Part shown: piece after piece, positions 8,161 through 16,324 of the stretch
How the letters are laid out: every line of letters starts with the position of its first letter
Numbering within the stretch: the stretch's first letter is position 1
From: Actinomycetes bacterium
GTDB lineage: Bacteria > Actinomycetota > Actinomycetes > Propionibacteriales > Propionibacteriaceae
Reading direction: 5' to 3'
DNA length: 23,607 bases
Assembly (NCBI GenBank): GCA_023436925.1
Contig: JAEZHJ010000033.1
Location: 1 to 23,607, forward strand
The notes under the pieces: model-generated
Told to the model about the DNA's origin: nothing
The model's input: the letters and a program-made list of their open reading frames with translations, nothing else
Database searches by the model: none
Made by a program: the position numbers and the translations under genes

Positions 8161-9723
8161 GTGGAGGTTCCGCTCTCGCGCAAGGTTCGCGGCGCCGTCG
8201 GCGGGCTGCGCACCAGGCTTCTCAAGGTGGGCTCCGCCGCCGGGGAGGCCCCCGCAGCCCCGGACACCGGCTGGGTGCGCTGGCGCGAGGTTGACGACTG
8301 GATGCCCGACCGCGCCGCCGCAGAGAACTTCCGCGGGCTCGCCGACCGGCTCGACGCCGCCGGCGTGGACTGGTGGCTGGTCCGGGGCCTGAAGGACGGC
8401 GTCTACTGCATCGGGGTCGACCAGGCCGACCGGGCCGGGGCGCTCGCCGCGATCGCGGCGCTGCCGGCCGGACAGGGCTGGCTGGTGGCCGCCGGCGGGG
8501 CCCGTCCGGTCGCCGCCTCCCAGGTCGAGTCGCTGGCCGGGGACGTGCTGCACGTCGGCGTCCCCACCCGCTGCCGCGGCGTGGAGTACGGCCTGGAGTA
8601 CGGCTGCGAACTCGAGTTCTGGAAGCGACGCGAGGCCGGCTACCTCGGCCCCCGCGAGAACCAGGCCTCCCGCGACCTTTCCCTGGCCGACATGCAGCTC
8701 ACCGAGACGGTGGCCGCCGGCCGGGCCGTCCGCACCCCGCAGGTGTTCACCCGCCGGATGGTCGACGACATCACCTTCCCGATCGACATCGTCTACACCT
8801 GGGTGGACGGCTCAGACCCCGTCTGGCAGGCGGAGCGTGACCGCGCGGCGGCCGAACTGGTCGGCGAGCCGATGCACTCCGACGCCACCGATGCGGCCCG
8901 CTTCCGGTCCCGGGACGAACTGCGCTACTCGTTGCGCTCCCTGGCCATGTTCGCCCCCTGGGTGCGACGGGTCTTCCTGGTCACCGCCGGGCACGTGCCG
9001 GCCTGGCTCAATCTGGACAACCCCCGGCTGGAGCACGTCGAGCACGCCCGGATCTTCCAGGACCCGGCCGAGCTGCCGACCTTCAACAGCCGGGCGATCA
9101 ACTCCTACCTGCACCACATCCCGGGGCTGGCCGAGCACTGCATCTACATGAACGACGACGTGTTCTTCGCCCGCCCGGCCCGGCCCTCGCACTTCTTCAC
9201 CCCCAGCGGGCAGGCGAAAGTGTTCCCGTCCCCGGTCCGCCGCGGGTTCGGCGAGGCGAGTGAGGCGCAGCCGCCCCACGTGAACGGCTCCCGCAACGTC
9301 CGCCGGCTGCTGGAGGCCGAGACCGGGGTGACGATCTCCCGGGTCCCCCGCCACACCCCGCACCCGCAGCTGACCAGCGTCCACTTCCAGCTGGAGGAGC
9401 GGTTCAGCCAGGAGTACCGGGTCACCCGGTCCAACCGGTTCCGGCACCACACCGACGTCCCGGCCGACCTGCTGTTCCACCACTACGCGCAGATCACCGG
9501 GGTGGGGGTGGCCGACTTCGACTACGCGGAGGCCTACTTCTCGCTGCGCGCGAAGGCCGCCCGTTCCCGGATGGAGAAGTTCATCCAGACCCGCGACCGC
9601 GCCACCTTCTGCCTCAACGACACCCCCACCACGGGCGAGGGGCCGGTGAGCGACGAGTTCCTGCACGACTGGCTGGAGCAGTACTTCCCGATCCCCAGCG
9701 AGTTCGAGCGCCCGGGCGCCTGA
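8161..9723 (+). CDS. Stealth-family sugar-phosphate transferase (capsular polysaccharide phosphotransferase)
   Basis: A protein of 520 aa containing the four conserved Stealth regions: CR1 PIDIVYTWVDGSDP (~207-220), CR2 RDELRYSLRSLAMFAPWVRR onward to YMNDDVFF (~251-336), CR3 around RHTPHPQLTSVH (~397-408), and CR4 around FCLND (~483-487). Characterised Stealth enzymes transfer hexose- or HexNAc-1-phosphate from UDP-sugars and build phosphodiester-linked capsules. An N-terminal extension of ~200 residues (LADRLDAAGVDWWLVRG, 61-76) precedes CR1; it vaguely recalls nucleotidyltransferase-fold domains, but I cannot assign it. Start: GTG 8161, with GAAAGGG at 8149-8155. It ends the plus-strand operon and its stop codon lies inside a terminator hairpin. 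The glycan may therefore contain phosphodiester bonds. Confidence 0.88.
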   Translation: MEVPLSRKVRGAVGGLRTRLLKVGSAAGEAPAAPDTGWVRWREVDDWMPDRAAAENFRGLADRLDAAGVDWWLVRGLKDGVYCIGVDQADRAGALAAIAALPAGQGWLVAAGGARPVAASQVESLAGDVLHVGVPTRCRGVEYGLEYGCELEFWKRREAGYLGPRENQASRDLSLADMQLTETVAAGRAVRTPQVFTRRMVDDITFPIDIVYTWVDGSDPVWQAERDRAAAELVGEPMHSDATDAARFRSRDELRYSLRSLAMFAPWVRRVFLVTAGHVPAWLNLDNPRLEHVEHARIFQDPAELPTFNSRAINSYLHHIPGLAEHCIYMNDDVFFARPARPSHFFTPSGQAKVFPSPVRRGFGEASEAQPPHVNGSRNVRRLLEAETGVTISRVPRHTPHPQLTSVHFQLEERFSQEYRVTRSNRFRHHTDVPADLLFHHYAQITGVGVADFDYAEAYFSLRAKAARSRMEKFIQTRDRATFCLNDTPTTGEGPVSDEFLHDWLEQYFPIPSEFERPGA

Positions 9724-9738
9724 GCCGCCCGGCTCAGG
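9719..9738. terminator. Bidirectional hairpin containing both convergent stop codons
   Basis: CCTGAGCC at 9719-9726 pairs perfectly with GGCTCAGG at 9731-9738 around a 4-nt GCCC loop. The left arm contains the TGA of the Stealth gene (9721-9723). The right arm contains the TGA of the minus-strand dehydrogenase (9734-9736). The 10-bp gap between the two genes is thus fully used by the hairpin. No T-tract follows. Confidence 0.62.
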
Positions 9739-11053
9739 GACGACCGATGACCAGCCGCTGCACGCCGGGCCAGCTGGCCGGATCGGTCAGGTTCCGGCCG
9801 TCCACCAGGACCTGGATCCCGGGCAGGTCGGCGGGCGTCCAGTCCCGGTACTCGGCGTGGTCGGCCTGCAGGATGGCGGCGTCGACCGGCGACCCGGCGG
9901 GGTAGGGCTCCAGCCCGAGTGCCCGCAACTCGTCGTCGGAGTACAGCGGGTCGTGCACCACGGCGCGGCAACCGAGCGCCGTGAGCCGTGCGACGACCGG
10001 GAAGACGCCGGACACGGCGGTCTCCTTCACCCCGCCGCGATACGCGGCGCCGAGCACGACGACCGTCCGGCCCGCCACCTCGCCCCCGAAGGCGCCGGCC
10101 AGCATGCCGCAGGCGTAGTCCGGCATCGCCTCGTTGGCCTCCCGGGCGGCGCGCACCACGGTCGCGGCCGGGTCGTTGTGGAGGTAGAGCCGTGGGTAGA
10201 CCGGGATGCAGTGCCCGCCGACGGCGATCCCGGGACGGTGGAGGTGGCTGTACGGCTGGGAGTTGCAGGCCTCGATGACCGCGTAGATGTCGACGCCGAC
10301 CTTGTCGGCGAAGACCGCGAACTCGTTGGCCAGCCCGATGTTCACGTCGCGGTAGGTGGTCTCGGCCAGCTTGGCGAACTCGGCCGCCTCGGCGGTGCCC
10401 AGGTCCCACACCCCGTTCGGACGGGGGAGGTCGGGCCGGTCGTCGAACTGCAGCACCCGGCGGTAGAAGTCGACCGCCCGGGCGGCGCCCCGCTCGGTCA
10501 GCCCGCCGACCAGCTTGGGATAGCGCCGCAGGTCGGCGAACACCCGTCCGGTCAGGACCCGCTCGGGGGAGAACACCAGGTCGAAGTCCTCGCCCTCGGT
10601 GAGACCGGAGCCGGCCTCGATCATCGGACGCCACCGGTTGCGGGTGGTGCCCACCGGCAGGGTGGTCTCGTAGGAGACCAGGGTGCCGGGGGTCAGGTGG
10701 GCGGCGAAGGCGGCGGTCGCCTGGTCCAGCCAGCCGAAGTCCGGCGCGAACCGGTCATCAACCAGCAGCGGGACGACGACCACGATCGCGTCGACGCCGG
10801 GAATCGCGGCGGCATAGTCGGTGGTGGCGCGGAGCCGACCCTGCGCGACCGCCTCGCCGAGCCGCTCGGGCAGTTGGTGCTCCCCGGGGAACGGCACTTG
10901 GCCGGCGTTGACCAGCTCGACGACGGCGGGGTTGATGTCGACCCCGACCACGTCCTGGCCGCTCGCGGCGTACTGCACCGCCAGCGGCAGCCCGATCTTG
11001 CCCAGCCCGATGACGGCGACCCGCAGGCCTGCGTTTTCCGCGTCCGTGTTCAT
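9734..11053 (-). CDS. wbpA: UDP-N-acetylhexosamine 6-dehydrogenase (WbpA/WecC family)
   Basis: A protein of 439 aa of the UDP-glucose/GDP-mannose dehydrogenase family. An N-terminal Rossmann motif VAVIGLGKIGLPLA and VVGVDIN precede KLAETTYRDVNIGLANEFA (catalytic Lys near 228) and VGGHCIPVYP with the nucleophilic Cys at 282. It oxidises C6 of a UDP-HexNAc twice to the uronate using 2 NAD+. With the 3-dehydrogenase, 3-aminotransferase and acetyltransferase nearby, UDP-GlcNAc is the expected substrate (WbpA role); UDP-ManNAc (WecC role) cannot be excluded from sequence. Start: ATG at 11051-11053 with GGAAGG 8 nt upstream; a GTG at 11060-11062 would leave no proper ribosome binding site. It is the last gene of a minus-strand operon, 33 nt after the glycosyltransferase stop. 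Confidence 0.88.
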   Translation of the reverse strand: MNTDAENAGLRVAVIGLGKIGLPLAVQYAASGQDVVGVDINPAVVELVNAGQVPFPGEHQLPERLGEAVAQGRLRATTDYAAAIPGVDAIVVVVPLLVDDRFAPDFGWLDQATAAFAAHLTPGTLVSYETTLPVGTTRNRWRPMIEAGSGLTEGEDFDLVFSPERVLTGRVFADLRRYPKLVGGLTERGAARAVDFYRRVLQFDDRPDLPRPNGVWDLGTAEAAEFAKLAETTYRDVNIGLANEFAVFADKVGVDIYAVIEACNSQPYSHLHRPGIAVGGHCIPVYPRLYLHNDPAATVVRAAREANEAMPDYACGMLAGAFGGEVAGRTVVVLGAAYRGGVKETAVSGVFPVVARLTALGCRAVVHDPLYSDDELRALGLEPYPAGSPVDAAILQADHAEYRDWTPADLPGIQVLVDGRNLTDPASWPGVQRLVIGRP

Positions 11054-11086
11054 GACATACACCTTCCGCCCCCGTCGGGCCCTGCC

Positions 11087-13612
11087 CTAGCTGCTCAGGA
11101 AATCCGCCAGGACCACCGAGGAGGCTGCACCAGAGTGCCACGTGCGGGCGAACCTGCGCCCCTGCAGCCCAAGGTTCGCCACCGTCTGCGGGGATCGGGT
11201 GAGTTCGGTCAGCATGTCCGCCAGGCCGTCAGCGGTGGCATCCAGGATCGGGATCGGGTCTCCAACCACGTCGCGTACCGGGGGCAGTACGTTGCCCACC
11301 ACAACCCGGCCGGCCGCCATCGCCTCGATCGCGGCAGTGCCGTACGAACCGGGACGCAGGTCGTCCACGACGACGTCGGCGGCCGCGATCAGCTCCTCCA
11401 GCGGCGCCGCCTCCTCGCCGGGGCGACTCACGAGGTCGATCAGTCCGCTACGGGCGAGCTCGTCCAGCACCGCGGTGACCGTCTCGTCGGCGCCCGGGAC
11501 GGCAGGCTCGAGCTGCCAGGGCAACTGCAGCACCCGTAGCCGCTCCGAGCCGGCCGGAGGCACGTCGGCCCAGCGGTCGACGTCGATCGCCGCCGGCAGC
11601 CAGACCGCGTGGGGCAGGTCGAGCAACAGGTCGGGGGAGGCCACGTAGACCGGGCCGTCGAAGCCCGTGGCGATCTCCCGGTTACGGGCCGCCGTGGCCG
11701 CCAGGGACTCCAGCCAGCCGGCCGGCGCGTCCCGCAGGAAGGACTGCGGCAGCTGGGCCAGGTGCCGCCCGGGGTCGCGGACGTCGCTGCCGTAGGCCAC
11801 CAGCCCGACCTGGATCCCGCGGTGCCGCAGCAGCGCGATCTCGGCCTCGATGTCGCTGGACACCAGTCGGCCGAACACCGGGACGAACCCCGCGATCAGC
11901 ACGTGGGTGTAGGCCTGAACCACGCGCGCCAACTCCTGGGAGGCACGCCGGACGGTCTCGGGCGGCTCCGGCAGCCGGACGTGCGGGGGGTGCTCCCCGT
12001 CGCGTTCCCGGGCGAAGCTGGTCGCCCGGCCACCCACCCGGGTGCGGGCCGCCTCGGCCCAGTAGTAGGCCTGGGAGCCCTCGTTGACCCGTCCGATGCC
12101 GAGCGAGACGGTGGCGAACGGGGCGTCGACCGGGCTCTCGGCGGCGGCCTCGCCCGCGACGTAGCGCTCGCCGAGCAGGCGGCGTCCGACCCCGGACAGG
12201 TCGAGGTCGACCGGTCCGGGCCGCGGTTCGCCGGCCAGTTGGTCGTACCGCCGGGTGAGGACCGCCTCCTGGGCCTCCCAGCTGTGTTCGGCCAGCAGGG
12301 CGGGGGTGATCGCCCGCCGGTACCGCTCGGGGTCCTCCAGCACCCGGCGCAGTGCCGCCACCAGGTCGGCGACGTCGGCTGCGGCGAAGACCTCGCCGAC
12401 CCCGGTGGTGTTGACCTCCTCGGCCATCGCCTTGTTGGTACTGACCACCAGGGGCAGCCCGGCGTGGAGGTACTCGCGGTACTTGGTCGGCAGCGAGAGA
12501 TCGAGGTGGGTCCCGGGGGCGCGCGGGATGAGTCCGAGCGTGGCCGAGGACAGGTACCTGGTGATCTGGGTGGGCGGCACGTACCCGGCGAAGTGGACCC
12601 GGTCCAGCACGCCCAGCGAGCGGGCCACCCGGACGGTGTTGTAGAGCACCGGCCGCAGCTGGTTGGTGACGATCGCCAGGTGCAGGTCGGGCAGCTCCGG
12701 CAACGCCTTCAGGACGGTGCCCAGGCCGCGCTCGGTCGCCAGCCAGCCGGAGTAGACCGCCAGCGGGACGTCCTGCGCGAGGCCCAGCTTGTGCCGCAGG
12801 TCGGGCGCCGCCTCGTCCCGGACCGCCGAGGGCGCGTTGGTCACCACCCCGGGCAGGGTCGGCAGCGAGTAGGTCTCTCGCAGCCGTTCGGCGATCTGGG
12901 TGCTCACCGTGATGACCGCGTCGGCGTCGCGGATGTACTGCCGCTCGATGCTGAGCCAGGCCCGGTAGGTGGGGTGCGTCGGGTGGGACCGGGCCTGCTC
13001 CTGGACGCACTCGTGGGAGTCGTAGAGCGCCCGGGTGTGCCGGCGGTGGACGCGGGCCGCGGCGGTGTGCGCGATCGCTCCCGGCAGCAGCGGGGTGCCG
13101 TGCACGTGGACCAGGTCGGGACGCAGCAGGTCGAGCGCGGGGACCAGCAGGGTGTTCTGGGCCAGTAGCCCGCCCCGCAGCGTCGCCCACTTCGGCGGAC
13201 GTCGCCGCAGCGGCTCGGCCCTGACCACTGATCCCACCGCTGATCGGGTGGGCCGTCGCCGGGTGCTGGCCACCGTCCGGGCCACCCGCAGCGACCGGAA
13301 CACCGGGATCCAGCTGGCCTGCCGACGCCACAGCCCGGCCAGCGAGGCGGCCGCGGTGTCGGGCAGGTAGGGGATCAGGATCGCGGTGACTCCGTCCAGG
13401 ACCACGACCTCGGGCTGCTCGTCGGTGGTGAAGCCGAGGATCAGCGTCGCGAAGCCTGCCTGGGCTGCCGAGCGGGCGGACTTGATGACCCTGGAGTCAC
13501 CCCGGACGGCGTTGTCGACCACCTGGACCACGAAGGGGGCTCCCGTTGCCCTGGCGATCGCCGAAGCTTCGGTGAGGAGCGCGCGCAGCGCAGGGCTGAC
13601 CAGTTCAGTCAC
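11087..13612 (-). CDS. Two-module GT-B glycosyltransferase, copy B
   Basis: A protein of 841 aa. Module 1 (~26-460) is a GT4-like GT-B enzyme with VVDNAVRGDSRVIKSA (31-46), PLAVYSGW (283-290) and DLSLPTKYREYLHAGLPLVV (371-390) plus STNKAMAEE in the donor region. Module 2 (~500-841) starts at VSLGIGRVNEGSQAYYWAEAAR and ends in a second GT-B-like half with DVVVDDLRPGSYGTAAIEAM (746-765). The two modules could add two different sugars of the repeat unit, or the second could be a non-catalytic partner. Start: GTG 13610-13612 with GGAG 8 nt upstream. No membrane helices are seen, so it is cytosolic or peripheral. It is paralogous to the next upstream gene along its entire length (same domain order, near-identical motif positions). 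Acceptors and donors are unknown. Confidence 0.8.
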   Translation of the reverse strand: MTELVSPALRALLTEASAIARATGAPFVVQVVDNAVRGDSRVIKSARSAAQAGFATLILGFTTDEQPEVVVLDGVTAILIPYLPDTAAASLAGLWRRQASWIPVFRSLRVARTVASTRRRPTRSAVGSVVRAEPLRRRPPKWATLRGGLLAQNTLLVPALDLLRPDLVHVHGTPLLPGAIAHTAAARVHRRHTRALYDSHECVQEQARSHPTHPTYRAWLSIERQYIRDADAVITVSTQIAERLRETYSLPTLPGVVTNAPSAVRDEAAPDLRHKLGLAQDVPLAVYSGWLATERGLGTVLKALPELPDLHLAIVTNQLRPVLYNTVRVARSLGVLDRVHFAGYVPPTQITRYLSSATLGLIPRAPGTHLDLSLPTKYREYLHAGLPLVVSTNKAMAEEVNTTGVGEVFAAADVADLVAALRRVLEDPERYRRAITPALLAEHSWEAQEAVLTRRYDQLAGEPRPGPVDLDLSGVGRRLLGERYVAGEAAAESPVDAPFATVSLGIGRVNEGSQAYYWAEAARTRVGGRATSFARERDGEHPPHVRLPEPPETVRRASQELARVVQAYTHVLIAGFVPVFGRLVSSDIEAEIALLRHRGIQVGLVAYGSDVRDPGRHLAQLPQSFLRDAPAGWLESLAATAARNREIATGFDGPVYVASPDLLLDLPHAVWLPAAIDVDRWADVPPAGSERLRVLQLPWQLEPAVPGADETVTAVLDELARSGLIDLVSRPGEEAAPLEELIAAADVVVDDLRPGSYGTAAIEAMAAGRVVVGNVLPPVRDVVGDPIPILDATADGLADMLTELTRSPQTVANLGLQGRRFARTWHSGAASSVVLADFLSS

Positions 13613-13614
13613 GC

Positions 13615-13715
13615 GACCGGCTCCATCTCTCGGGGGTGAGTGACTGGCCTAATACCCACTCCGGGCCCTCACAGCAGGCTGGGCCTGCAGAAATCGAGCG
13701 GTGCTGGAGCCGGTC
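13615..13715 (-). repeat. 11-bp inverted repeat framing the spacer between the paralogous glycosyltransferases
   Basis: GACCGGCTCCA at 13615-13625 and TGGAGCCGGTC at 13705-13715 are perfect reverse complements. On the minus-strand transcript the 3' arm contains the GGAG ribosome binding site of the downstream glycosyltransferase (start 13612), so pairing would mask it. Inside the loop a second stem, GCAGGC 13674-13679 with GCCTGC 13683-13688 and a 3-nt loop, lies about 30 nt after the stop of the upstream gene and might act as a weak terminator. The 106-bp spacer 13613-13718 holds no gene. A GTATTAG sequence on the minus strand near 13653-13659 is the only -10-like element. Confidence 0.5.
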
Positions 13716-13718
13716 TGG

Positions 13719-16220
13719 TCAGTCAGAGAGGAATTCGGCTATCACCTTGGCTGACGCTACTCCCGAATGCCACCTGGTGGCGAAGGCTCGGCCCTGCTCT
13801 GCGATCTCGGCAACGGCGTCGGGGTTCTCCGCCAGATTGGTGAGCACCTGCGCCAGGGTCTCGGGACGGGCGTCGACGATCGGCACGCGGTCACCGATGA
13901 GGTCGTGGACCTCCTGCCCGAGGCTCGCCACCACCACCCGGCCGGCCGCCATCGCCTCGATCGCGGCACCGCCGTAGGATCCGCCGCGGACGCTGTCCAC
14001 GACGACGTCGGCCTGCTCCACCAGGGCGGGCATCTCGTGCGCGGGCACCCGTCCCTGGTCGACCAGGTACTCGATGACACCCCGCCGGTCCAGATCTTCG
14101 AGCACCGGGACGATCACGTCGGTCCCCTTGATCGGCGGCTTGGCCCGGCTCGGTCGGTGCATCACCCGCAGCCTGCGGTTCGGGTCGATCGGACGCAGCC
14201 CGGTCCACCGGTCGATGTCGATCACCAGCGGCAGCCAGGTCGCGGTCGGCAGGTCGTGCAGGGTCCCCGGGGTGGAGACGAACAGGGGTCCGTCGAACTC
14301 GGCGGCGATCTCGCGGTTCCGCTCGGCCCGGCGGGCCAGCCGGTCCATCCAGTCCACCGGAACATGGTGGAAGTACGAATGGGGCAGGCGGTCACGGTGG
14401 GCGTACGGGTCCCGGACGTCGGTGCCGTGGGCGATCAGGCCGAGGGTCATCCCATGGCGGCGGAGCAGGTCGATCTCGGGGCCGATGTCGTCCCCGAGCA
14501 GCGGCCCGAAGACGTTCTGGTAGCCGTCGATCAGCAGGTGGGTGTACGACCCGACGATCCGTTGCAGTTCGTTGATCGCGGTCGGGGGCTCCATCTGTGG
14601 CCGCTCGACCACCCGGTGCGGCGGGTGGACGATCTCGTGGGTGCCGGCGAAGCTCTCCGCGCTCACCTGCAGCTGCCGGCGGGCCGCTTCCGCCCAGTAG
14701 TACGCCTGGCCGGCGGAGTTCGCCCGCCCGATGCCGAGCGAGACCGCGACCAGGCCCGGGTCGGCCGGCCCGGTCGTCGGGGTCCCGGACGCGGCAGGCG
14801 TTCGCTGGAGGGTGCGCAGCCGCGCCACCGGGTCCTCGGTCTCCTCCGGCTGCGGCCGCCGCGGGCTGAGCCCGGCGTAGACCCGACGCAGCACCTCCTG
14901 CTGTGCCTCCCAGCTGTGCTCGCGCAACAGTTCGGGGGTGGCTGCGCGCCGGTACGGCTCGGGGTCGTCGAGCACCACCCGCAAGGCACGGACCAGGTCC
15001 TTGACGCTCCCGGCCCGGAACACCTCCCCGACTCCGGTCGCCTTCGCCTCGGCGGCCATCACCTTGTTGGTGCTGACCACCAGCGGCAGCCCGGCGTGCA
15101 GGAACTCGCGGTACTTGGTCGGCAGCGAGAGGTCGAAGTGGGCACCCGCCTTGTGCGGGATCAGGCCGACATCGGCCGAGGACAGGTACCCGGTGACCTG
15201 GCCGGGCGGCACGTAGGGCGCGAAGTGCAGCCGGTCGCTCACGCCGAGCGACTTCGCCAGCCGGGCCACGGTCGCCAGCGACGGCTGGAAGCGGCTGCAC
15301 ACGATCGCCAGGTGCAGGTCGGGGAGGCTCGCCAGCGCCTCGACGGCCAGGTCGATGCCGCGTTCGAGGTTGACCGAGCCGGCGTAGACCGCCAGCGGGG
15401 TGTCGGCTGACACCCCGATCACCTCGCGCAGGTCGGGGGCGTCGGGGTCGCGCACCGCGCTCGGCGCGTTCGTGACGACGTCGGGCAGGTCGCGCAGGCC
15501 GTACTGCTTCTTCAGCAGGGACGCGATCTGCGGGCTCACGGTCAGCACCGCGTCGACGTCGTGGATGAACTCCTGCTCGATCGCCAGCATCGCCAGGAAG
15601 GCAGGCACTCCCTTGGGGGTCCGCGACCGCCGGGGAATGTACTCGTGAGCGTCATACAGGGCGCGCGGGGCGGGCCGTCCGTGACTGCCGGCCAGATAGA
15701 CCGCCGCCGAGGGCAGCGGGATGATGTCCTGGACGTGGATGAGGTCGGGCCGCAGCGCCTGCAGCGCCTCGCCGAGGGCGACGTTCATGTTGAGCGCCAT
15801 CGGCCGCAGGACCGCCCAGATCGGCTCGGTGCGGTTGGTGCCCGGGATGCCGCCCGAGCGGGGACGCCGGCCGCGCACCAGTTGCCCGGCTGCCTTGGCG
15901 GCCCGGAAGCGTCGAAGCGGTGCGGCCAGCGCGTTCCAGCGCCGCAGCAACTCCTTGCGGTCGGCCTGCCGGTTGAAGGGCACCAGCACGACGGTGACCC
16001 GGCCGAGCGTGAACACCTCGTAACGCCGGCCGGGGACGATCCCGATGACCACGGTGGCGAAACCCTGCTCGGCTGAGGTCTCCGCCGACTTGATCACCCG
16101 GGAGTCCCCGCGAACCCCGTTCGCAACGATGTGGGTGACCAGGGGGGTGCCGGCCCGGCGGGCGGCGGCGGAAACCTCCCGCAGGACCGAACCCAGTTTC
16201 GCGGTGCTCTCGCCCGTCAT
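13719..16220 (-). CDS. Two-module GT-B glycosyltransferase, copy A
   Basis: A protein of 833 aa with the same architecture as its downstream paralogue. Module 1 is GT4-like with IVANGVRGDSRVIKSA (31-46), PLAVYAGSVNLERGID, and a donor region containing LSLPTKYREFLHAGLPLVVS. Module 2 contains VSLGIGRANSAGQAYYWAEAAR, GLIAHGTDVRDP and GGSYGGAAIEAMAAGRVVVA. Motif positions in the N-terminus are identical to copy B, and both proteins end with a shared HSGxAS...FLS pattern, so a full-length duplication is clear. Start: ATG 16218-16220 with GGAG 6 nt upstream. It is the first gene of the minus operon copy A, copy B, 6-dehydrogenase. The two copies presumably diverged to form different linkages of the same repeat unit; specificity cannot be read from sequence. 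Confidence 0.8.
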   Translation of the reverse strand: MTGESTAKLGSVLREVSAAARRAGTPLVTHIVANGVRGDSRVIKSAETSAEQGFATVVIGIVPGRRYEVFTLGRVTVVLVPFNRQADRKELLRRWNALAAPLRRFRAAKAAGQLVRGRRPRSGGIPGTNRTEPIWAVLRPMALNMNVALGEALQALRPDLIHVQDIIPLPSAAVYLAGSHGRPAPRALYDAHEYIPRRSRTPKGVPAFLAMLAIEQEFIHDVDAVLTVSPQIASLLKKQYGLRDLPDVVTNAPSAVRDPDAPDLREVIGVSADTPLAVYAGSVNLERGIDLAVEALASLPDLHLAIVCSRFQPSLATVARLAKSLGVSDRLHFAPYVPPGQVTGYLSSADVGLIPHKAGAHFDLSLPTKYREFLHAGLPLVVSTNKVMAAEAKATGVGEVFRAGSVKDLVRALRVVLDDPEPYRRAATPELLREHSWEAQQEVLRRVYAGLSPRRPQPEETEDPVARLRTLQRTPAASGTPTTGPADPGLVAVSLGIGRANSAGQAYYWAEAARRQLQVSAESFAGTHEIVHPPHRVVERPQMEPPTAINELQRIVGSYTHLLIDGYQNVFGPLLGDDIGPEIDLLRRHGMTLGLIAHGTDVRDPYAHRDRLPHSYFHHVPVDWMDRLARRAERNREIAAEFDGPLFVSTPGTLHDLPTATWLPLVIDIDRWTGLRPIDPNRRLRVMHRPSRAKPPIKGTDVIVPVLEDLDRRGVIEYLVDQGRVPAHEMPALVEQADVVVDSVRGGSYGGAAIEAMAAGRVVVASLGQEVHDLIGDRVPIVDARPETLAQVLTNLAENPDAVAEIAEQGRAFATRWHSGVASAKVIAEFLSD

Positions 16221-16280
16221 ACAGCACTCCGTCTCGTGGCCGGGAGCAGCCGGGATGGCTGCCCTCCCACGGCTCGCTGC

Positions 16281-16317
16281 ATGCTACCAGCGGGTCTTGG
16301 CCGGCCTTCGGTAGCAT
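16281..16317. promoter_or_regulatory. Divergent promoter with symmetrical TAGCAT -10 boxes (8-bp inverted repeat)
   Basis: ATGCTACC at 16281-16288 and GGTAGCAT at 16310-16317 form a perfect 8-bp inverted repeat with a 21-nt spacer. Each arm holds TAGCAT, a TANNNT-type -10 box, pointing outward. On the plus strand, 7 nt separate the box from the epimerase GTG (16325), which implies a leaderless transcript. On the minus strand the box lies 60 nt before the glycosyltransferase ATG (16220), predicting a leader of about 53 nt with a GGAG site. No -35 box is clear on either strand. The repeat could also be a regulator operator. Confidence 0.45.
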
Positions 16318-16324
16318 CGCCCGG

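Noticed and set aside
9857..11539. Long plus-strand open frame (560 aa) opposite the 6-dehydrogenase and glycosyltransferase genes
   Set aside because: It spans two well-supported minus-strand genes and their gap, has a low-complexity Gly/Arg/Val/His-rich translation, and has no family motif. It is the antisense shadow expected at high GC.
13767..15410. Plus-strand open frame of 547 aa opposite glycosyltransferase copy A
   Set aside because: The translation is repetitive and rich in Gly, Arg, Asp and His without any domain, while the opposite strand has clear GT-B motifs.
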